The notes: generated by a model not told the origin, from the sequence alone. Shown: positions 43,213 to 55,849, counted from the stretch's first letter. The stretch is 64,000 bases of DNA from Eriocheir sinensis (GCF_024679095.1 NC_066567.1:11422227-11486226); one strand, 5' to 3'. Program-made: numbers and translations.

Positions 43213-44033
43213 TCATACATCCTTACTCAACATCATAAGAACTACAATTCAAACAAAATATGATTTATGTTTGGAAACACTGCAGCGGATGCCACAAATC
43301 GATTTCCACTTAATTTCCGCAAGAAGGAATTGGTGGCACACTACTTTGAAATTATCCTGGCCCATATGTAGGGTACTCACAGGCAACACCACCAAAGTCT
43401 GTCTCATATACTGAACACTCGCAGGGAAAGGGTTGATGTATTACTGTATGATTTATTCATCCATGCCCTGGACATGTAACGGAATTTTATTTACAAGTAA
43501 ACAAGTTGTGGGATCAGGTGTATAATGAAACTAATTAGGTGAGGAGGCCGGGTTTACCACTAAAAACTAACAAACAGCAATTTAATCTTTACAGGAAACA
43601 TCTTCAGGAAATTCCCTCGACTTGGAAAACAGATTATCAACCGATGTTTGTCTTGAAATTCCTTCTCTTCTTATTTGTTAGTGTTATAAGTGTTTTGTGC
43701 GTACTTAGAGATCGTTGTTTCGTCTTTTTGAAAGTTAAGTCAGCAGGTAGGAGATTATGTTCCTGTTTGTGAAATTTTCATAGCTATAGGAGATGTACAT
43801 GGCAAAAAGAGATTGTTACGCAGCAGTTAAGATTAATACGTGGCAGTTAGGAGATAAAGCTAGGATAGGATAAGACAGACTATTTTCATTATATAGTCAA
43901 GGGGTCGAGGCGGCCGGAGTATGCACATGTTATGCACCTGTGCAGGTGCCCTGCGCATTATTCATCCAGATCCAGATCCAGATCCAGATCTCTATTTTCA
44001 GGAGTAAAAAAGAGTCCTTGAATTGCATTTTAA
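43213..44033. other. Unassigned; (AGATCC)n hexamer at 43,968-43,996
   Basis: No supported gene. The hexamer repeat CCAGATCCAGAT is the only structure noticed. Confidence 0.5.
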
Positions 44034-44330
44034 CATAAGAACGTAGGGAACCTGCAAGAGGCCGAGTGGCCTACATAGGGCAGCTCCAGAATCCCCCCCA
44101 CTACTCACGATGGGTGAGGTGTAGTTTCAAGGGTTACAGGTAGAGGCTTGATCCTCGTTTACCTTCAGTACGGGCGTACGCTCCAGCACCCTGTCTCCCT
44201 ACTGCACCCACACCTCACTGCCATCTGTCATCTTCGTCCATGTAGCCATCCAGACTACTCTTAAAACAAGCTATCGTCCCTGCACTACCTATGTGATTGC
44301 TGAGTCTATTCCATTCCCCCCATTTGAAAG
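44034..44330 (-). mobile_element. CR1-like LINE 3' end, truncated copy
   Basis: Starts CATAAGAACGTAGGGAACCT and matches 63,090-63,260 plus 63,692-63,812, encoding on the minus strand the end EWNRLSNHIGSAGTIACFKS ... DEDDRWQ. It serves as an empty-site reference for the Harbinger insertion at 63,262. Confidence 0.9.
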
Positions 44331-44849
44331 CGTCTCCATGACTGTTGAAGGTTTGTAGAAAAGATATATGAAGAGATATTGACGTTCCATAAAGCAGATA
44401 ATGAGATACTGGCACGGTACTAAAACGAATCTTTACCTGCAACTATATTAAAAATAATTAAGATTCTATTCACATTGCTGGAGATTAAATGGTAAAACAT
44501 GCACCATGTTGCTCACCAAGCCAGTCTTTGGAAACACACTTATGCTCCCTTGACTCCGCTGCTGTGTTTGATGTTGAGCACACCGAGGGGAGAAAATGTA
44601 GCGAGCACGAAGTATTAGCTAGGAGGAGCCTCCCACGTGTCCCTCACGCACGTGTCCCGCGGCGACCAGTGTTTACAATCTGGTGCTGATGATGATGATG
44701 GTGATGACGTTTGGTCGGAGGTTTTGCCTTTGCAACGGCGCTTCCTAAACGATGTTTGGATGTCTTCTTTAGAGTTTATTTTCGTCTGATTTTCCCATAA
44801 CTCATGCACTATGCTTTGTTTGTTTTCTATGTTATGTTGGTCAAAAAGG
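44331..44849. other. Unassigned; paired CACGTG E-boxes at 44,634 and 44,649
   Basis: Two CACGTG hexamers sit 15 bp apart in a GC-richer patch ending CCCGCGGCG. A short TGA/GAT trinucleotide run is at about 44,687-44,706. No gene confirmed. Confidence 0.45.
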
Positions 44850-45240
44850 GAAGGTAAACTTTTACATTGTTCCCCGTCTCACAATTCATGAAGATAATTT
44901 TTTTTTTTTTGTTCTGATAGATATAGGTGTGTTTTGAACGAATTTCATAACTGTTTCCGCCGCAAATCAGTAGTTTCCCCATTATATCACTAATAAAAAG
45001 GAGATTTTTCAATGCCTGTTGTAGGTGCACCTGTCGCCTCAACCGCAAAATATCTCGCAGAGGGTCAACTTGTCTACTGTTTCTATATTTCACTCGCTGC
45101 TCACAAAGATCACAAGTAAACAAAATAGAACAAAAACCAGGCAAACAATGTTTTCCTGCTGTGTATTCCCCTAGTGCGCATGTATGGTGGACATCAGAAC
45201 GACTTAATTCTGCGAGGAGATATTTCTCACAGCACCGGGC
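44850..45240 (+). repeat. Dispersed repeat shared with 34.07-34.97 kb
   Basis: Aligns in order with the 34-kb copy but lacks the 517-bp fold-back insertion; the empty site lies around 45,070. Confidence 0.75.
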
Positions 45241-45868
45241 TCAAGTGCAGGTATACGAGACGTGAACCGGAGCATAGGGTGGCAGACAGCCACCTTGATG
45301 ACAATATTCCAGAATACTGGCGCGGTGAGTCATTGTCGAGCACCACACGTTTAGGTGTCATTCAGCAATCGGTGAAGTGAAGGATTTGCCGGGAAGCTAT
45401 CCCACGGCTGTCGGGCAGCTGTTATAACGGTCAAAATTATTACGTTCATGCCTGATCACTGCCCAGTATATCGCAATAGGTGCAAGACTACTACACTTTA
45501 CCTGGAGGATCACTGCGAGCAGGGCCGTTTCTAGTTCATCAGGCGCCCCAGGCAAGAATTCGTTATGGCGCCCCCCCCCCCCCCTCCGGGCTGGAAATAA
45601 TAACCTAAACAATTTCGAACACAACTAGCATCACAAGTTCCACAACAAAAACAATATACTTTATTAATAAATCATCTTCACGTATATGCATACACAATAA
45701 GGAAAAGTATATATAGACTCAAAAGTATACTAATGATTTTTGTAAATTTTAATAGAATAACACCATTATCTTATTATCTTTTATCTTGATTGGCTTATTT
45801 TTGGCTTTTTCGACAAGGATTTTTTGTGATCTACACTCTACAGAGCCACATACATTAAATCAATTCAA

Positions 45869-46006
45869 AGCATGTATCACAGTTTCATGTTATAAAGCAT
45901 TTCCATCAATTCACAGCATGTATCACAGTTTCATGTTATAAAACATTTCCATCAGTTCACAGCATGTATCACATTTTCATGTTATAAAGCATTTCCATAA
46001 ATCTTC
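45869..46006. repeat. 46-bp tandem repeat, three copies, inside the hAT element
   Basis: AGCATGTATCACAGTTTCAT begins at 45,869 and 45,915 and, with one change, at 45,961. Confidence 0.92.
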
Positions 46007-46344
46007 TATTTCTTATAAGGCATAGTGTTCATTAATACACATCTCATCTAAATCATAGCAATCCATAAAAATAAAAGTTTTTAGCCTCTTCTTTAAAGTA
46101 ACAATATTATCACTACTTAACATTATTTGGAAGCTCATTAAATAATCTCGGAGCACTATATTTGAACATTCTTTAGCCAAGTTCAGAATTGCACATAGGT
46201 TCATTATACATTTTTATTGCAAATCCTACCTAAGGTAAACTGAAAAGGTAATCTTGCCAATCTAAAACCAAAGAACTCAATGTATAAATGTTGAGGTCTA
46301 TGCTAAAACTATTAAATAAAACTTTCCTTCACTTCTTTTCATAT

Positions 46345-48124
46345 TTAAAACCTGATTCTTCTTGACTTCCTTGCAGCAAAATCATCTATAGTGTCATCAT
46401 ACGAAATCTGTTTGGATATTTCTCTATTAATACTAATTATTGCCAGCCCATTTAGGCGCTCCTGTGACATAGTAGACCTTAAATATGTTTTAATGAGCTT
46501 AAGTTTAGAGAAGCTTCTCTCTGCAGATGCCACAGTCACAGGTGTAGTGACAGCAATTCTTAATGCCACCCACATGTTTGGATAAATCTCTTTCAGGCCT
46601 TTCTCCTCCAGAAAAACAAGAAGGTCTAATGTTGTCATATTTTGCTTTGGCCATTGTTTTGGAAATGACTGCATCTCTACAATCAGTTCATCATAATTTA
46701 AGTCAGCCTGATCCCCAGATGTGAGCGTATTACACAAATCTTTTGCCTGCTTTTCTAGCTCACTAGCTGGCAGGTCAGGGAAGTTTATGAGAACACTGAA
46801 TTTCTTTGCAACATCACTCATCATTCCAGTTCTCTCTCTCAGGGATTCAATGGCCACATCCACAACTACATTGAAAAATGAAAACTCTATTTTCTTCAAG
46901 GCATCGGTAATAGGCTCATCAGGGGCCTCATAAGAGAATTGCCTTTTAGTAGTTCTGAGTCTTTTCTGCTTTAGTGCAGCTTCCACATTCATCTCTTCAC
47001 ACATCTCTCTGGCAGATGTCTGGGCATCAGCAAACCCAGTGTCTCTGTAGCTAATAAGAGCACACCACCGTGCAAATAGAGAACCGGTATGATCCCACCT
47101 CTTCTGCTAAGGCTTGTGCTTCAATTTTAATGGCTGGATCTGCAGTGCTTGCTCTGACCTCTAAAAGAGCATCTCTCACTTTTGCAGCCTGGAATCTTAC
47201 AACCTCAACACTGTTGATTCGACTCTCCCACCGTGTGTCTGCCCAGGATTTCAAAGTTGTGTCCACATGTTTTTTTAGGGTCGACCACCTTTGAGTGGAG
47301 GCAGAAAAGAGATTAAATAGTTTTTGCAGGTAGCCAAAGTAGTCAGCTGCATCTGAGGAGCTCTTTGCTGCATCACACACAACCAGGTTAACAGTGTGTG
47401 CTCCACATGGAATAAATAAAGCCCTGGGGTTTAACTGAAGAAGTCTGGCCTGGACTCCCTTGTTTTTTCCTTTCATATTTGCCCCATTGTCATATGACTG
47501 TCCTCTGCAGTCTTCAAAGGGGATATTAAGCTCTTTAAGTTTTTTGAGGATGAGTGTTGAGAGGCCTTCTCCTGTTGTCTGCTCGGCCTCAAGGAACCCC
47601 ATAAAATATTCCTTAATTTGTGCAGTGCCTTCAGCTGCAACTATTCGAATTATCACAGATAATTGCTCCTTGTGACTTAAGTCTGGAGTGCAATCTAAAA
47701 TAATTGAAAAGTATTTGGACTGTCTAATTTCGGTCACCATGCACTCCACAATCCTCTCACTGATGCAGTCAATAAGCTCATTTTGAATAATATTGCCTAG
47801 GTAGGATGTATGACTGGCACCTCCTTGCACCTTCGCAATATGCTCTTTGAGAACAGGGTCAAACTGAGCCATGAGTTCAACTTCTTTCAGAAAGTTCCCA
47901 TTATTTGGCTGGTAAAGTGTGTCTGTGGACCCTCTGAGAGGAACATTTCGTTCTGCCAGACTATGAATTATAGCCACGACCCTGGTAAGTACCTCTCGCC
48001 ACCTTCGCCGTTCAGTGTTTATTAGTGCCAGCTCAACTTTGTCAATTGTTTGCCCCTTTTTAATACGACAGTAGGAAGACACCAGAGTGCAGGAATTACC
48101 ACCAGCGTCCCAGGGCAAAACCAA
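46345..48124 (-). pseudogene. hAT transposase (ZMYM1-like / DUF4371 type), one frameshift
   Basis: The first frame (48,124-47,051) contains YLGNIIQNELIDCISERI, YFSIILDCTPDLSHKEQLSV (RNase H-fold first acidic residue and its neighbours), CRGQSYDNGANMKGKNKGVQ and IPCGAHTVNLVV. The second frame (47,004-46,345) contains MWVALRIAVTTPVTVASAER and SFSKLKLIKTYLRSTM, the hAT dimerisation/C-terminal domain, and ends RKSRRIRF. The shift lies near 47,075-47,085; the intervening codons read on in the second frame (ARWCALISYRDTGFADAQ). The N-terminal TTF-type zinc finger expected in this family is missing: only about 175 bp separate the frame from the TIR. Not functional as written. Confidence 0.92.
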
Positions 48125-48307
48125 AACAATCCCCCGCCTTCAACTCGCCGTTCCCGCTCGCCCAGCTCCGCCTCTCCGCCTACAGCACATTATCGTACCC
48201 CGCGTAACAATATTAATTTTGGATGCCAATTTGGCGCCCCCCCCAGCAAATGGCGCCCCAGGCGACCGCCTGTGTCGCCTGTGCCTAGAAACGGCCCTGA
48301 CTGCGAG

Positions 48308-48899
48308 TCCTGCACGGTGCCTGAGAAACACTGCTGCCCGATCTTTGACAAGGTCGCCGACCACGCAGATGGTTGCCCGAAAAATAAGCGCAGCGCTTAT
48401 TTTTCGTGCTCCTTGCCGACTCACCGTCCAACAGTCGTGGTGCACGGATTTCCACAACGACGGCTAGAAGATGTGCTACGAATATGATCCTGAATTCTGC
48501 TGGATGGCAGTCGGGCAGCTGCCGCGTTCAAATTCGTGTATGTGTGAAGCCGGCTAAAGGCTGCATGAGGAAATGGAAATCTCCCTTCTGCCCAGCCAAA
48601 ATACTAATACGTAGTTTTTAAAAAATCGGGTGCATGTTAAAACACCTTCAGTTTAACATAGTAAATACTTTCTTTAAGATATCCAAAGATATATTACCTT
48701 TTCTACGTTGCTATTTGATTATGTATGTATGAATGTATGTGAAAAAGAAACACGGAGAAACAATAACTAATTCTTCCATCATTAAAAAATCACAACACCA
48801 AGCCGATCATTCCCAAATTCTTAATTGTTGGTCACACCTGTATGCACGGACACCTCACCTGTCGCTTACCTGTCGTTTACCTGTCGCCCCTCCACCTGA
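48308..48899. other. hAT flank; 29-bp near-perfect palindrome at 48,378-48,406
   Basis: Arms CGAAAAATAAGCGC and GCGCTTATTTTTCG surround a single A. No gene recognised in the flank. Confidence 0.7.
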
Positions 48900-49520
48900 A
48901 CCTTAATCCTCATACATCCATCTGTCTACCCCTCTATCCATCAAACTCCTGATACATACTTCTATCTGATCAGCTCCATTTATGTCTATTGTCTAAATAC
49001 ATAAGCCTATCTATTTGCTAACTTAATCTCTATTTATCTATCTGTCAATCTATCATTAGTCATATCAACCTGTCCATGTATGTCTATTGCCTATATTAAA
49101 CAGTCTATCTACCTGCCTACTTAACCTCTATCTATCTACCATCAGTTTTATCTACCTGGGTCTGTCTGTCTAGCTCTCTATCTATCACACTCCATTAGTC
49201 TAACACCACATCAGTTTATCTATCACCATCTTATCTATCTACGTCTGTATTTAGCAACCTGTGTACCTAATAGCAAATCCGTACATCAGTAACACCTTAA
49301 CCCTCATTTATCTCAATCCCTTTAATCTCTTTCTATCAAACGATCTTTATCTCCACTCATTATCCCTTTATCTATGTCTCTCTAGCTACCTCTGCCTGAT
49401 AACACAAGTATATTATCGCTACTCTTGATATCTACCTACTTGTGGCTTCCTGTCTATTTAGCTATCACGATTTACCTGTCCTAACCTGTCCGGCGATCTG
49501 TCCAATCTAGGAACTGATAT
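48900..49520. repeat. Degenerate CTAT/CTGT tetranucleotide region
   Basis: Imperfect TCTATCTATCTGTCTACC-type repeats over about 600 bp. No gene. Confidence 0.8.
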
Positions 49521-49822
49521 ACAACCTACCTGAGACCCTAATTGCCGCGGCAGGTGCTCGTGTTACCTGTCTTGTTGTGAGGATCGGGACTTACCTGTGG
49601 ACGAGAAAAAAGGTATAATTTACTAATGACGAAGGGAAGGTGATGAGGGAAGGAAGAGGGAGGGAGGGGGAGAGGGGTTGAAAGAAAGGGGGTAGAAAAA
49701 TATATATAAGAAGGAAGGTAAGAACAAGGTGAGGTGAATTAGCTGGTCCACTTGGCTAGATTGAAGGTTTCTGTTCCGCGTGTAAAGAACGAGCGTAATG
49801 ATGCTGATAATAAGTGGTGGAG

Positions 49823-49823
<1 letters not shown>

Positions 49824-49889
<66 letters not shown>
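49824..49889. repeat. (GT)n microsatellite
   Basis: About 32 GT dinucleotides, then a short AAT run. Confidence 0.95.
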
Positions 49890-49893
<4 letters not shown>

Positions 49894-50750
49894 ATAATAA
49901 TAATAATAAACGGTTTATTAAGTGATAGCAGCTGTAAAGCTGAAAATATACACGTTAAAAATACACTTTTGAAATATAATAGAAAAAAAAGGGAAAATGT
50001 ACAATATGAAAGGGATATGGGGGTCTGGGGTGGTGGCGGGGGAGGTGAGGTGGTGGAATGCAGTGCGCTGGTACGGTAGGAGGCGGTGTGGTTTTTCGGA
50101 TGACGGGTCAGGTGTAAGCCCTAGGTCAACCCCAGGTCAAAAAGGGCAGGGGTGCAGGTAGAGGCGGTGCCGGCCGTCACTCAGCTTATGGGCTTAGCGA
50201 TGACCTGCTATTCTATCCAGCCGGTGAGACAAGATAGGAAGAGGTGGACCGCGCGGCAGTAGGCGTGGGAACATCTTTAACGTCTGCACTGCCTTGTATG
50301 TTGAGCGGCGTGCTGATTGCCCTAACCATAAGTCCACTTGAGTGACGGGCCTCAACACTGCACTGCACCTGAACCGAATTCTCCCAGCAGCATGATGGTC
50401 GGGCTGGTGTACCTGGGGGCACCTGGGGCGTCGGTTGGATGGTAAGGCCGCGTCGACGTCACACCGGCCATTTCTACTCTTCGGTGTCTTCACGGCACCA
50501 CAAACGCACTGCACTCACTGTCTGTCACCATGATGTCACAAAAGTACCTTACGGTGTTGGGTTTTGATGAAAAGGGAGAGGGGGATGGAGGGGAAGGGGG
50601 GAGGCCAACAGGCTGGCCCCTGGCTGCTCCTTTCGGAGCGCCGTGACCCACGTCTGGCCTCGGTCAGGTCTGGGCAGTGTGTGTGTGTGTGTGTGCTAGG
50701 GGAAACGGGGGGGAGTGGAAGCGTTCATATTGCATTTTTTTTTTTTTTTT
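49890..50750. other. Unassigned GC-richer region, no gene confirmed
   Basis: Contains a 106-codon minus-strand frame (50,514-50,194) and an overlapping 69-codon frame, neither recognisable. The minus strand near 50,320 (GGACTTATGGTTAGGGCA) faintly resembles a tRNA-type A box, but no B box follows. A short TG run sits at 50,677-50,694. Confidence 0.4.
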
Positions 50751-50780
50751 AATATTTATCACCCAGTATCATTAGGAGAA

Positions 50781-50901
50781 ACGGGCCTTTTCCGAAGACG
50801 GGGGAAAAGGTTGCTCCCTCCCTGCACGAGGGAGCACGGGCCTTTGCCGACAGACCGACTCTATCGGCGATCGAAATCTAGCCGACCAAGTCGGTCTGTC
50901 G
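50781..50901. other. Cluster of inverted repeats (two potential hairpins)
   Basis: TGCTCCCTC/GAGGGAGCA (50,812-50,836, 7-nt loop) and CGACAGACCGACT/AGTCGGTCTGTCG (50,848-50,901, 28-nt loop), both perfect. ACGGGCCTTTTCCGA at 50,781 is repeated as ACGGGCCTTTGCCGA at 50,836. Confidence 0.75.
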
Positions 50902-50999
50902 ACGAGGACTGGCGTGTCTCTGATTGTATAGTTTAAAAGCGTTGTCTTTAATTAACGAAGCCGACCCCGTGTCCTGCATTTGTATTACTATTTATGGTT

Positions 51000-51029
51000 A
51001 TTATTATCATTATTATTATTATAACTATA

Positions 51030-51091
<62 letters not shown>

Positions 51092-51180
51092 CATTATTAC
51101 TATTTTTTATGATTACTACTATTCCTATTACTACTACCATTGCTGCTGCTGCTACTCCTACTACTACTACTTCAACTGCT
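51000..51180. repeat. (ATT)n microsatellite grading into ACT/GCT triplets
   Basis: ATT triplets to about 51,100, then mixed ACT, GCT and TAC triplets. Confidence 0.93.
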
Positions 51181-51408
51181 ACTAAATATTAAACTCCTCC
51201 CCATAGCTACCTAATCAAACTTTGAGAGCAAACTCGCTATTTTCACGTCACTCAAATATTTAAAGACCGGCGACACTGTTTTCTGACCACATCAAGAATT
51301 CGAAAGGATTAATAAATAAAATGCTTTGTCAGATTTACGTTTCGCTAATAAGTGCTGATGTGAATTAATAAACCAATATATTCGTAAATGTATAAACTAA
51401 ACGTCCAG

Positions 51409-51410
<2 letters not shown>

Positions 51411-51478
<68 letters not shown>
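51411..51478. repeat. (AAT)n microsatellite
   Basis: About 22 AAT triplets. Confidence 0.95.
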
Positions 51479-52300
51479 GGTGCCCCATTATGAATAAGCA
51501 ACACATGGATACACTTTGTATACTAACTTTACCAACTGACAAATTTTTCTCTCGAGTTCCGTCAACAAATATAAAGGAAACAAAAAATAACAAAGATGAA
51601 CAAAAACTTAAAACCATGATTCTTTCCCTGCAGGGGAGAAAGAAAGAAAGAAAGATCTGTACACACTAAATATCGCAAACTGCAAATTGTTATAATGTCG
51701 GATAAATGATTCTTCCGCTGCAGAAAATATTATTATACCTGAAATTATTTCCCATCAGTGTTCGATAAACTATTCTTTCGCTGCTAATAATCTCTGTACA
51801 ATTATTATCAAGCCTTCTTACTGTTCGACAAATAATGCTGTCGGTGCATGAAAAAAAAAAAAATCTAAAGAAAAGAAAACAAGCACCGGAAGCATTCTAT
51901 GTGCGCTTAGAACCCGTCACAATATTATATTAAAATAATTTTATCTGAAGGTAAAAGATAAAACGGAAAGAAAGAAAGAAGTGAAGGCATGCCATCCCCC
52001 ACCCCCCAAAAAAAAAACATATACTTGAAATCATTCTTCATTAGAGTGTTTGATAAATCATTCATTTATTGCAAGTAAACCAAACATGGAAATAAAAATA
52101 AATAACCCGCTCACCGATACATCAATACAAATACATTGTTAAAATCATTTCTTACAACGGACAAGTTTGGAATATGAGTTTTAAATTCACAAACTAATAC
52201 ATCCACGAAAGAAACGCATGAGACGATACACGGAAAAAAATAATGATAACCAAAAGTGTCCGATAGCACAATGGAAAAGAAGAAGAAAATAAAAAGGAAA
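51479..52300. other. AT-rich DNA, no gene
   Basis: A-rich with a short (GAAA)n run at about 51,634-51,653. Phrases such as TCTTTCGCTGC and TCTTCCGCTGCA repeat loosely around 51,710-51,840. Confidence 0.5.
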
Positions 52301-52309
52301 GGAACAAGA

Positions 52310-54960
52310 AAACGGCATATATTGGCTAACACTGCGGCAAAGACTTATTGGCTAGTCATGATTGTTAAAATGAGCTACAAAACTAAAGCTTCGCAATACA
52401 GTTTTGAAGAGGAAAGAAGAAAACGAAGAAAAGAAAACGAAAGGAAAGTAGAGAAGAAAAAGAAACTATATTGAACAGTACGGAAAAAATTTTTATTATC
52501 TCTTTATTATTACAGCGTTCAGGAGACTTAAATTTCGCTGTACAGTTTTGAAAAAGATAGAAAACGAGGGAAAGGAAAAGAAGAAAGGTCGATAAAAGTA
52601 AAAAACAAAAACCATATTAGATAACACAGCGAAAAAAACTTATTAGCTTTTCGTTATTACTATGTTCGAGACACTAAAACTTCGCTATACAGTTCTGAAA
52701 AAAGAGAAGAAAACAACAAAAGAGAGGAGACGAAAAGAACGTCGTTAAAAAAAGCATATTGGAAAGCAGAGGAAAACCATTATTAGCTAATCATCACCTT
52801 AAAACGTTCGAGACACTTCGCTATACAGTCTTGAAAAAGAAGAAAACAACGAAGAAAAGAAAACGAAAAGAAAGTCGATAAAGGAGCGTATAAAAATGGC
52901 ATATATTGGATAACAGTGAGACAAAGGCCTACTATATCTTTATTATTACTACGATCAAGAGATTAATACGTCGCTAGTTTTGGAAAGAGCGAAAAACGAA
53001 GGAAAAAAACGAAAAGAAAGTCGAAAGGAGAAAAAAAGGCATATATTGGATAGGAGTGAGGCAAAGACTGTTATCATCTATTTATTATTACTACATTCAA
53101 GAGATTAACACGTCGCTAGTTTTGAAGGGAGAGAAAACGATCAAAGGATAGAAAACGAAAAGAAACTCGATAACTTCCCCCCCCCCCAAAAAAAAAGTAT
53201 TCATATTGGATAGGAGTGAGGCAAAGACTGTTATCATCTATTTATTATTACTACATTCAAGAGATTAACACGTCGCTAGTTTTGAAGGGAGAGAAAACGA
53301 TCAAAGGATAGAAAACGAAAAGAAACTCGATAACTTCCCCCCCCCCCAAAAAAAAGTATACATATTGGATAGGAGTGAGGCAAAGACTGTAATTGTCTCT
53401 TTATAATTACTACGATCAAGAGACTAATACGTCGCTTGTTTTGGAAAGAGCGAAAAACGAAGGAAAGAAAACGAAAAGTCGATAGGAGAAAAAAAAGGCG
53501 TATATTGGATAAGAGTGAGGCAAAGACTGTTATCATATATTTATTATTACTACATTCAAGAGATTAATGCATTGCTAGTTTTGAAGGGAGAGAAAACGAA
53601 GGATAGAAAACGAAAAGAAACTCGATAACTTCCTCCCCTCCAAAAAAAAAAGTATTCATATTGGATAGGAGTGAGGCAAAGACTGTAATTATCTCCTTAT
53701 AATTACTACGATCAAGAGATTAATACGTCGCTAGTTTTGGAAAGAGCGAAAAACGAAGGAAAGAAAACGAAAAGAAAGTCGATAGGAGAAAAAAAAGGCG
53801 TATATTGGATAAGAGTGAGGCAAAGACTGTTATCATATATTTATTATTACTACATTCAAGAGATTAATACGTCGCTAGTTTTGAAGGGAGAGAAAACGAT
53901 CAAAGGATAGAAAACGAAAAGAAACTCGATAACTTCCCCCCCCCAAAAAAAAAGTATACATATTGGATAGGAGTGAGGCAAAGACTGTAATTATCTCTTT
54001 ATAATTACTACATTCAAGAGATTAATACGTCGCTAGTTTTGAAGGGAGAGAAAACGATCAAAGGATAGAAAACGAAAAGAAACTCGATAACTTCCCCCCC
54101 CCAAAAAAAAAGTATTCATATTGGATAGGAGTGAGGCAAAGACTGTTATCATCTATTTATTATTACTACATTCAAGAGATTAACACGTCGCTAGTTTTGA
54201 AGGGAGAGAAAACGATCAATGGATAGAAAACGAAAAGAAACTCGATAACTTCCCCACGCCAAAAAAATGTATACATATTGGATAGGAGTGAGGCAAAGAC
54301 TGTTATCATCTATTTATTATTACTACATTCAAGAGATTAACACGTCGCTAGTTTTGAAGGGAGAGAAAACGATCAATGGATAGAAAACGAAAAGAAACTC
54401 GATAACTTCCCCCCCCCAAAAAAAAGTATACATATTGGATAGGAGTGAGGCAAAGACTGTTATCATCTATTCATTATTACTACATTCAAGAGATTAATAC
54501 GTCGCTAGTTTTGAAGGGAGAGAAAACGATCAAAGGATAGAAAACGAAAAGAAACTCGATAACTTCCCCCCCCCCAAAAAAAAACAAGTATACATATTGG
54601 ATGGGAGTGAGGCAAGGACTGTACTTATCTATTTATCATTACTTCGATCAAGAGACTAAAACTTCGCTATACAATTGTGAACAAGAAGAACAAAACGAAG
54701 GAGAGGAAACTTAAGAAAAATCGACGAGGAGAAAAAACGCATATATTGAATAACAGTAAGGGAAAGACTGCTATTATTTCTTTATTATAACTACATTCGA
54801 GAAAACAATATTCCACTAGTTTTGCAAGAGAGAAAACGAAGGAAAGAAAACTAAGAAGAAAATCGATAACACCCCCCTCAAAAAAAAAAAAAAATAACAG
54901 TATATATATTGGATGAGAGTTTGGCAAAGACTATAATTATCTCTTTATTATTGGCCTCAT
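52310..54960. repeat. 140-160 bp A-rich satellite, about 18 copies
   Basis: The unit contains ATATTGGATAGGAGTGAGGC, AAAGACTGTTATCATCTATT, TACATTCAAGAGATTAAYAC, GTCGCTAGTTTTGAAGGGAG and AACTCGATAACTTCC plus a C run and an A run. TAGGAGTGAG occurs at 53,051, 53,211 and 53,369. Central copies are nearly identical and edge copies are diverged. The C/A runs vary in length and cause much of the period variation. Confidence 0.95.
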
Positions 54961-55012
54961 CTGTTTGCTCATACCCCGGAACACCTTTGATAACAGGTGG
55001 GTGGTACGGTAT

Positions 55013-55014
<2 letters not shown>

Positions 55015-55050
<36 letters not shown>
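55015..55050. repeat. (CT)n microsatellite
   Basis: About 18 CT dinucleotides. Confidence 0.95.
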
Positions 55051-55054
<4 letters not shown>

Positions 55055-55226
55055 GTATAGAAAAGAGAAAAAAAAGGAAAATAAATAAAAGGAAGAAAAA
55101 ATAATGTGCAATTAAAGAAGAGAAAAATAAGAAAAAAATATTAAGGAGTTATTCTTTTATCCTTACTTTCCTTTTCTTTTTTTGTTTTTTTTGTTTCTTG
55201 TTTGTTTTTGTTTTTCGATTTTTACC

Positions 55227-55229
<3 letters not shown>

Positions 55230-55312
<83 letters not shown>
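55230..55312. repeat. (GA)n microsatellite
   Basis: About 41 GA dinucleotides. Confidence 0.95.
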
Positions 55313-55314
<2 letters not shown>

Positions 55315-55369
55315 TTATCGCGATAACGCCCAGCTATGCATCCAAACACCTGTCTATAAAACTCCGCCG

Positions 55370-55690
55370 GTATCCCAGTCACCCACACACACCACCCACA
55401 GTCACCCGCCGTTCACCCATCACCCATCAGCCACCCACTCACCCACCTAACCAATAACACATCTAAACACACACAAAACTCATGCAGACAGCCGCCATGC
55501 AAACGGTCAGCCATACTACACAGTCGGCCAGCCAGCCACACCGTCCAGTCAGCCAGCCAGTCAAACAGCCAGCCACCTCGTTCAGCCATCCAGTCATCCA
55601 GCATTCCAGTCAGCCAACGAGTCAGCCACTCCGTCTAGTAAGTCCCAGCGTCCAGCCAGCCAGCCCCACCGCCCAGCGTCCAGCCCGGCA
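55370..55690. repeat. Degenerate CACC/CAGC/CAGT repeat region
   Basis: Imperfect CACCCA then CAGCCAGCCA and CAGTCAGCCA motifs. Serine/glutamine/proline frames are artefacts. Confidence 0.75.
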
Positions 55691-55849
55691 GGCAATCAGT
55701 CGTAACTTGTTAAAATGTGTCGACCCATTAGGCGGGTAATGAATGGGCGGGACAGGAAGACGGCGGGGGACACAGGATGCGCCGGAAGTTTGCGGGGACA
55801 CCACGACACCTCGACACACGTTGGGAACGGCGGCGAGTGTGGGTGCAGG

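Larger units (their letters stand above)
45520..48299 (-). mobile_element. hAT transposon, 2.78 kb, with perfect 8-bp target duplication
   Basis: The ends CAGGGCCGTTTCTAG are identical inverted repeats (15 bp). ACTGCGAG flanks on both sides (45,512-45,519 and 48,300-48,307). GGCGCCCC motifs are repeated subterminally at both ends. Transposase is on the minus strand. The perfect duplication shows a complete insertion of moderate age. Confidence 0.97.

Noticed and set aside
48050..48487. Plus-strand arginine/proline-rich frame over the hAT right end
   Set aside because: Spans the transposon terminus and flank and is antisense to transposase; no domain.
50194..50514. 106-codon minus-strand frame as a host gene
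   Set aside because: Overlapped by another open frame, with no recognisable motif or splice signals.
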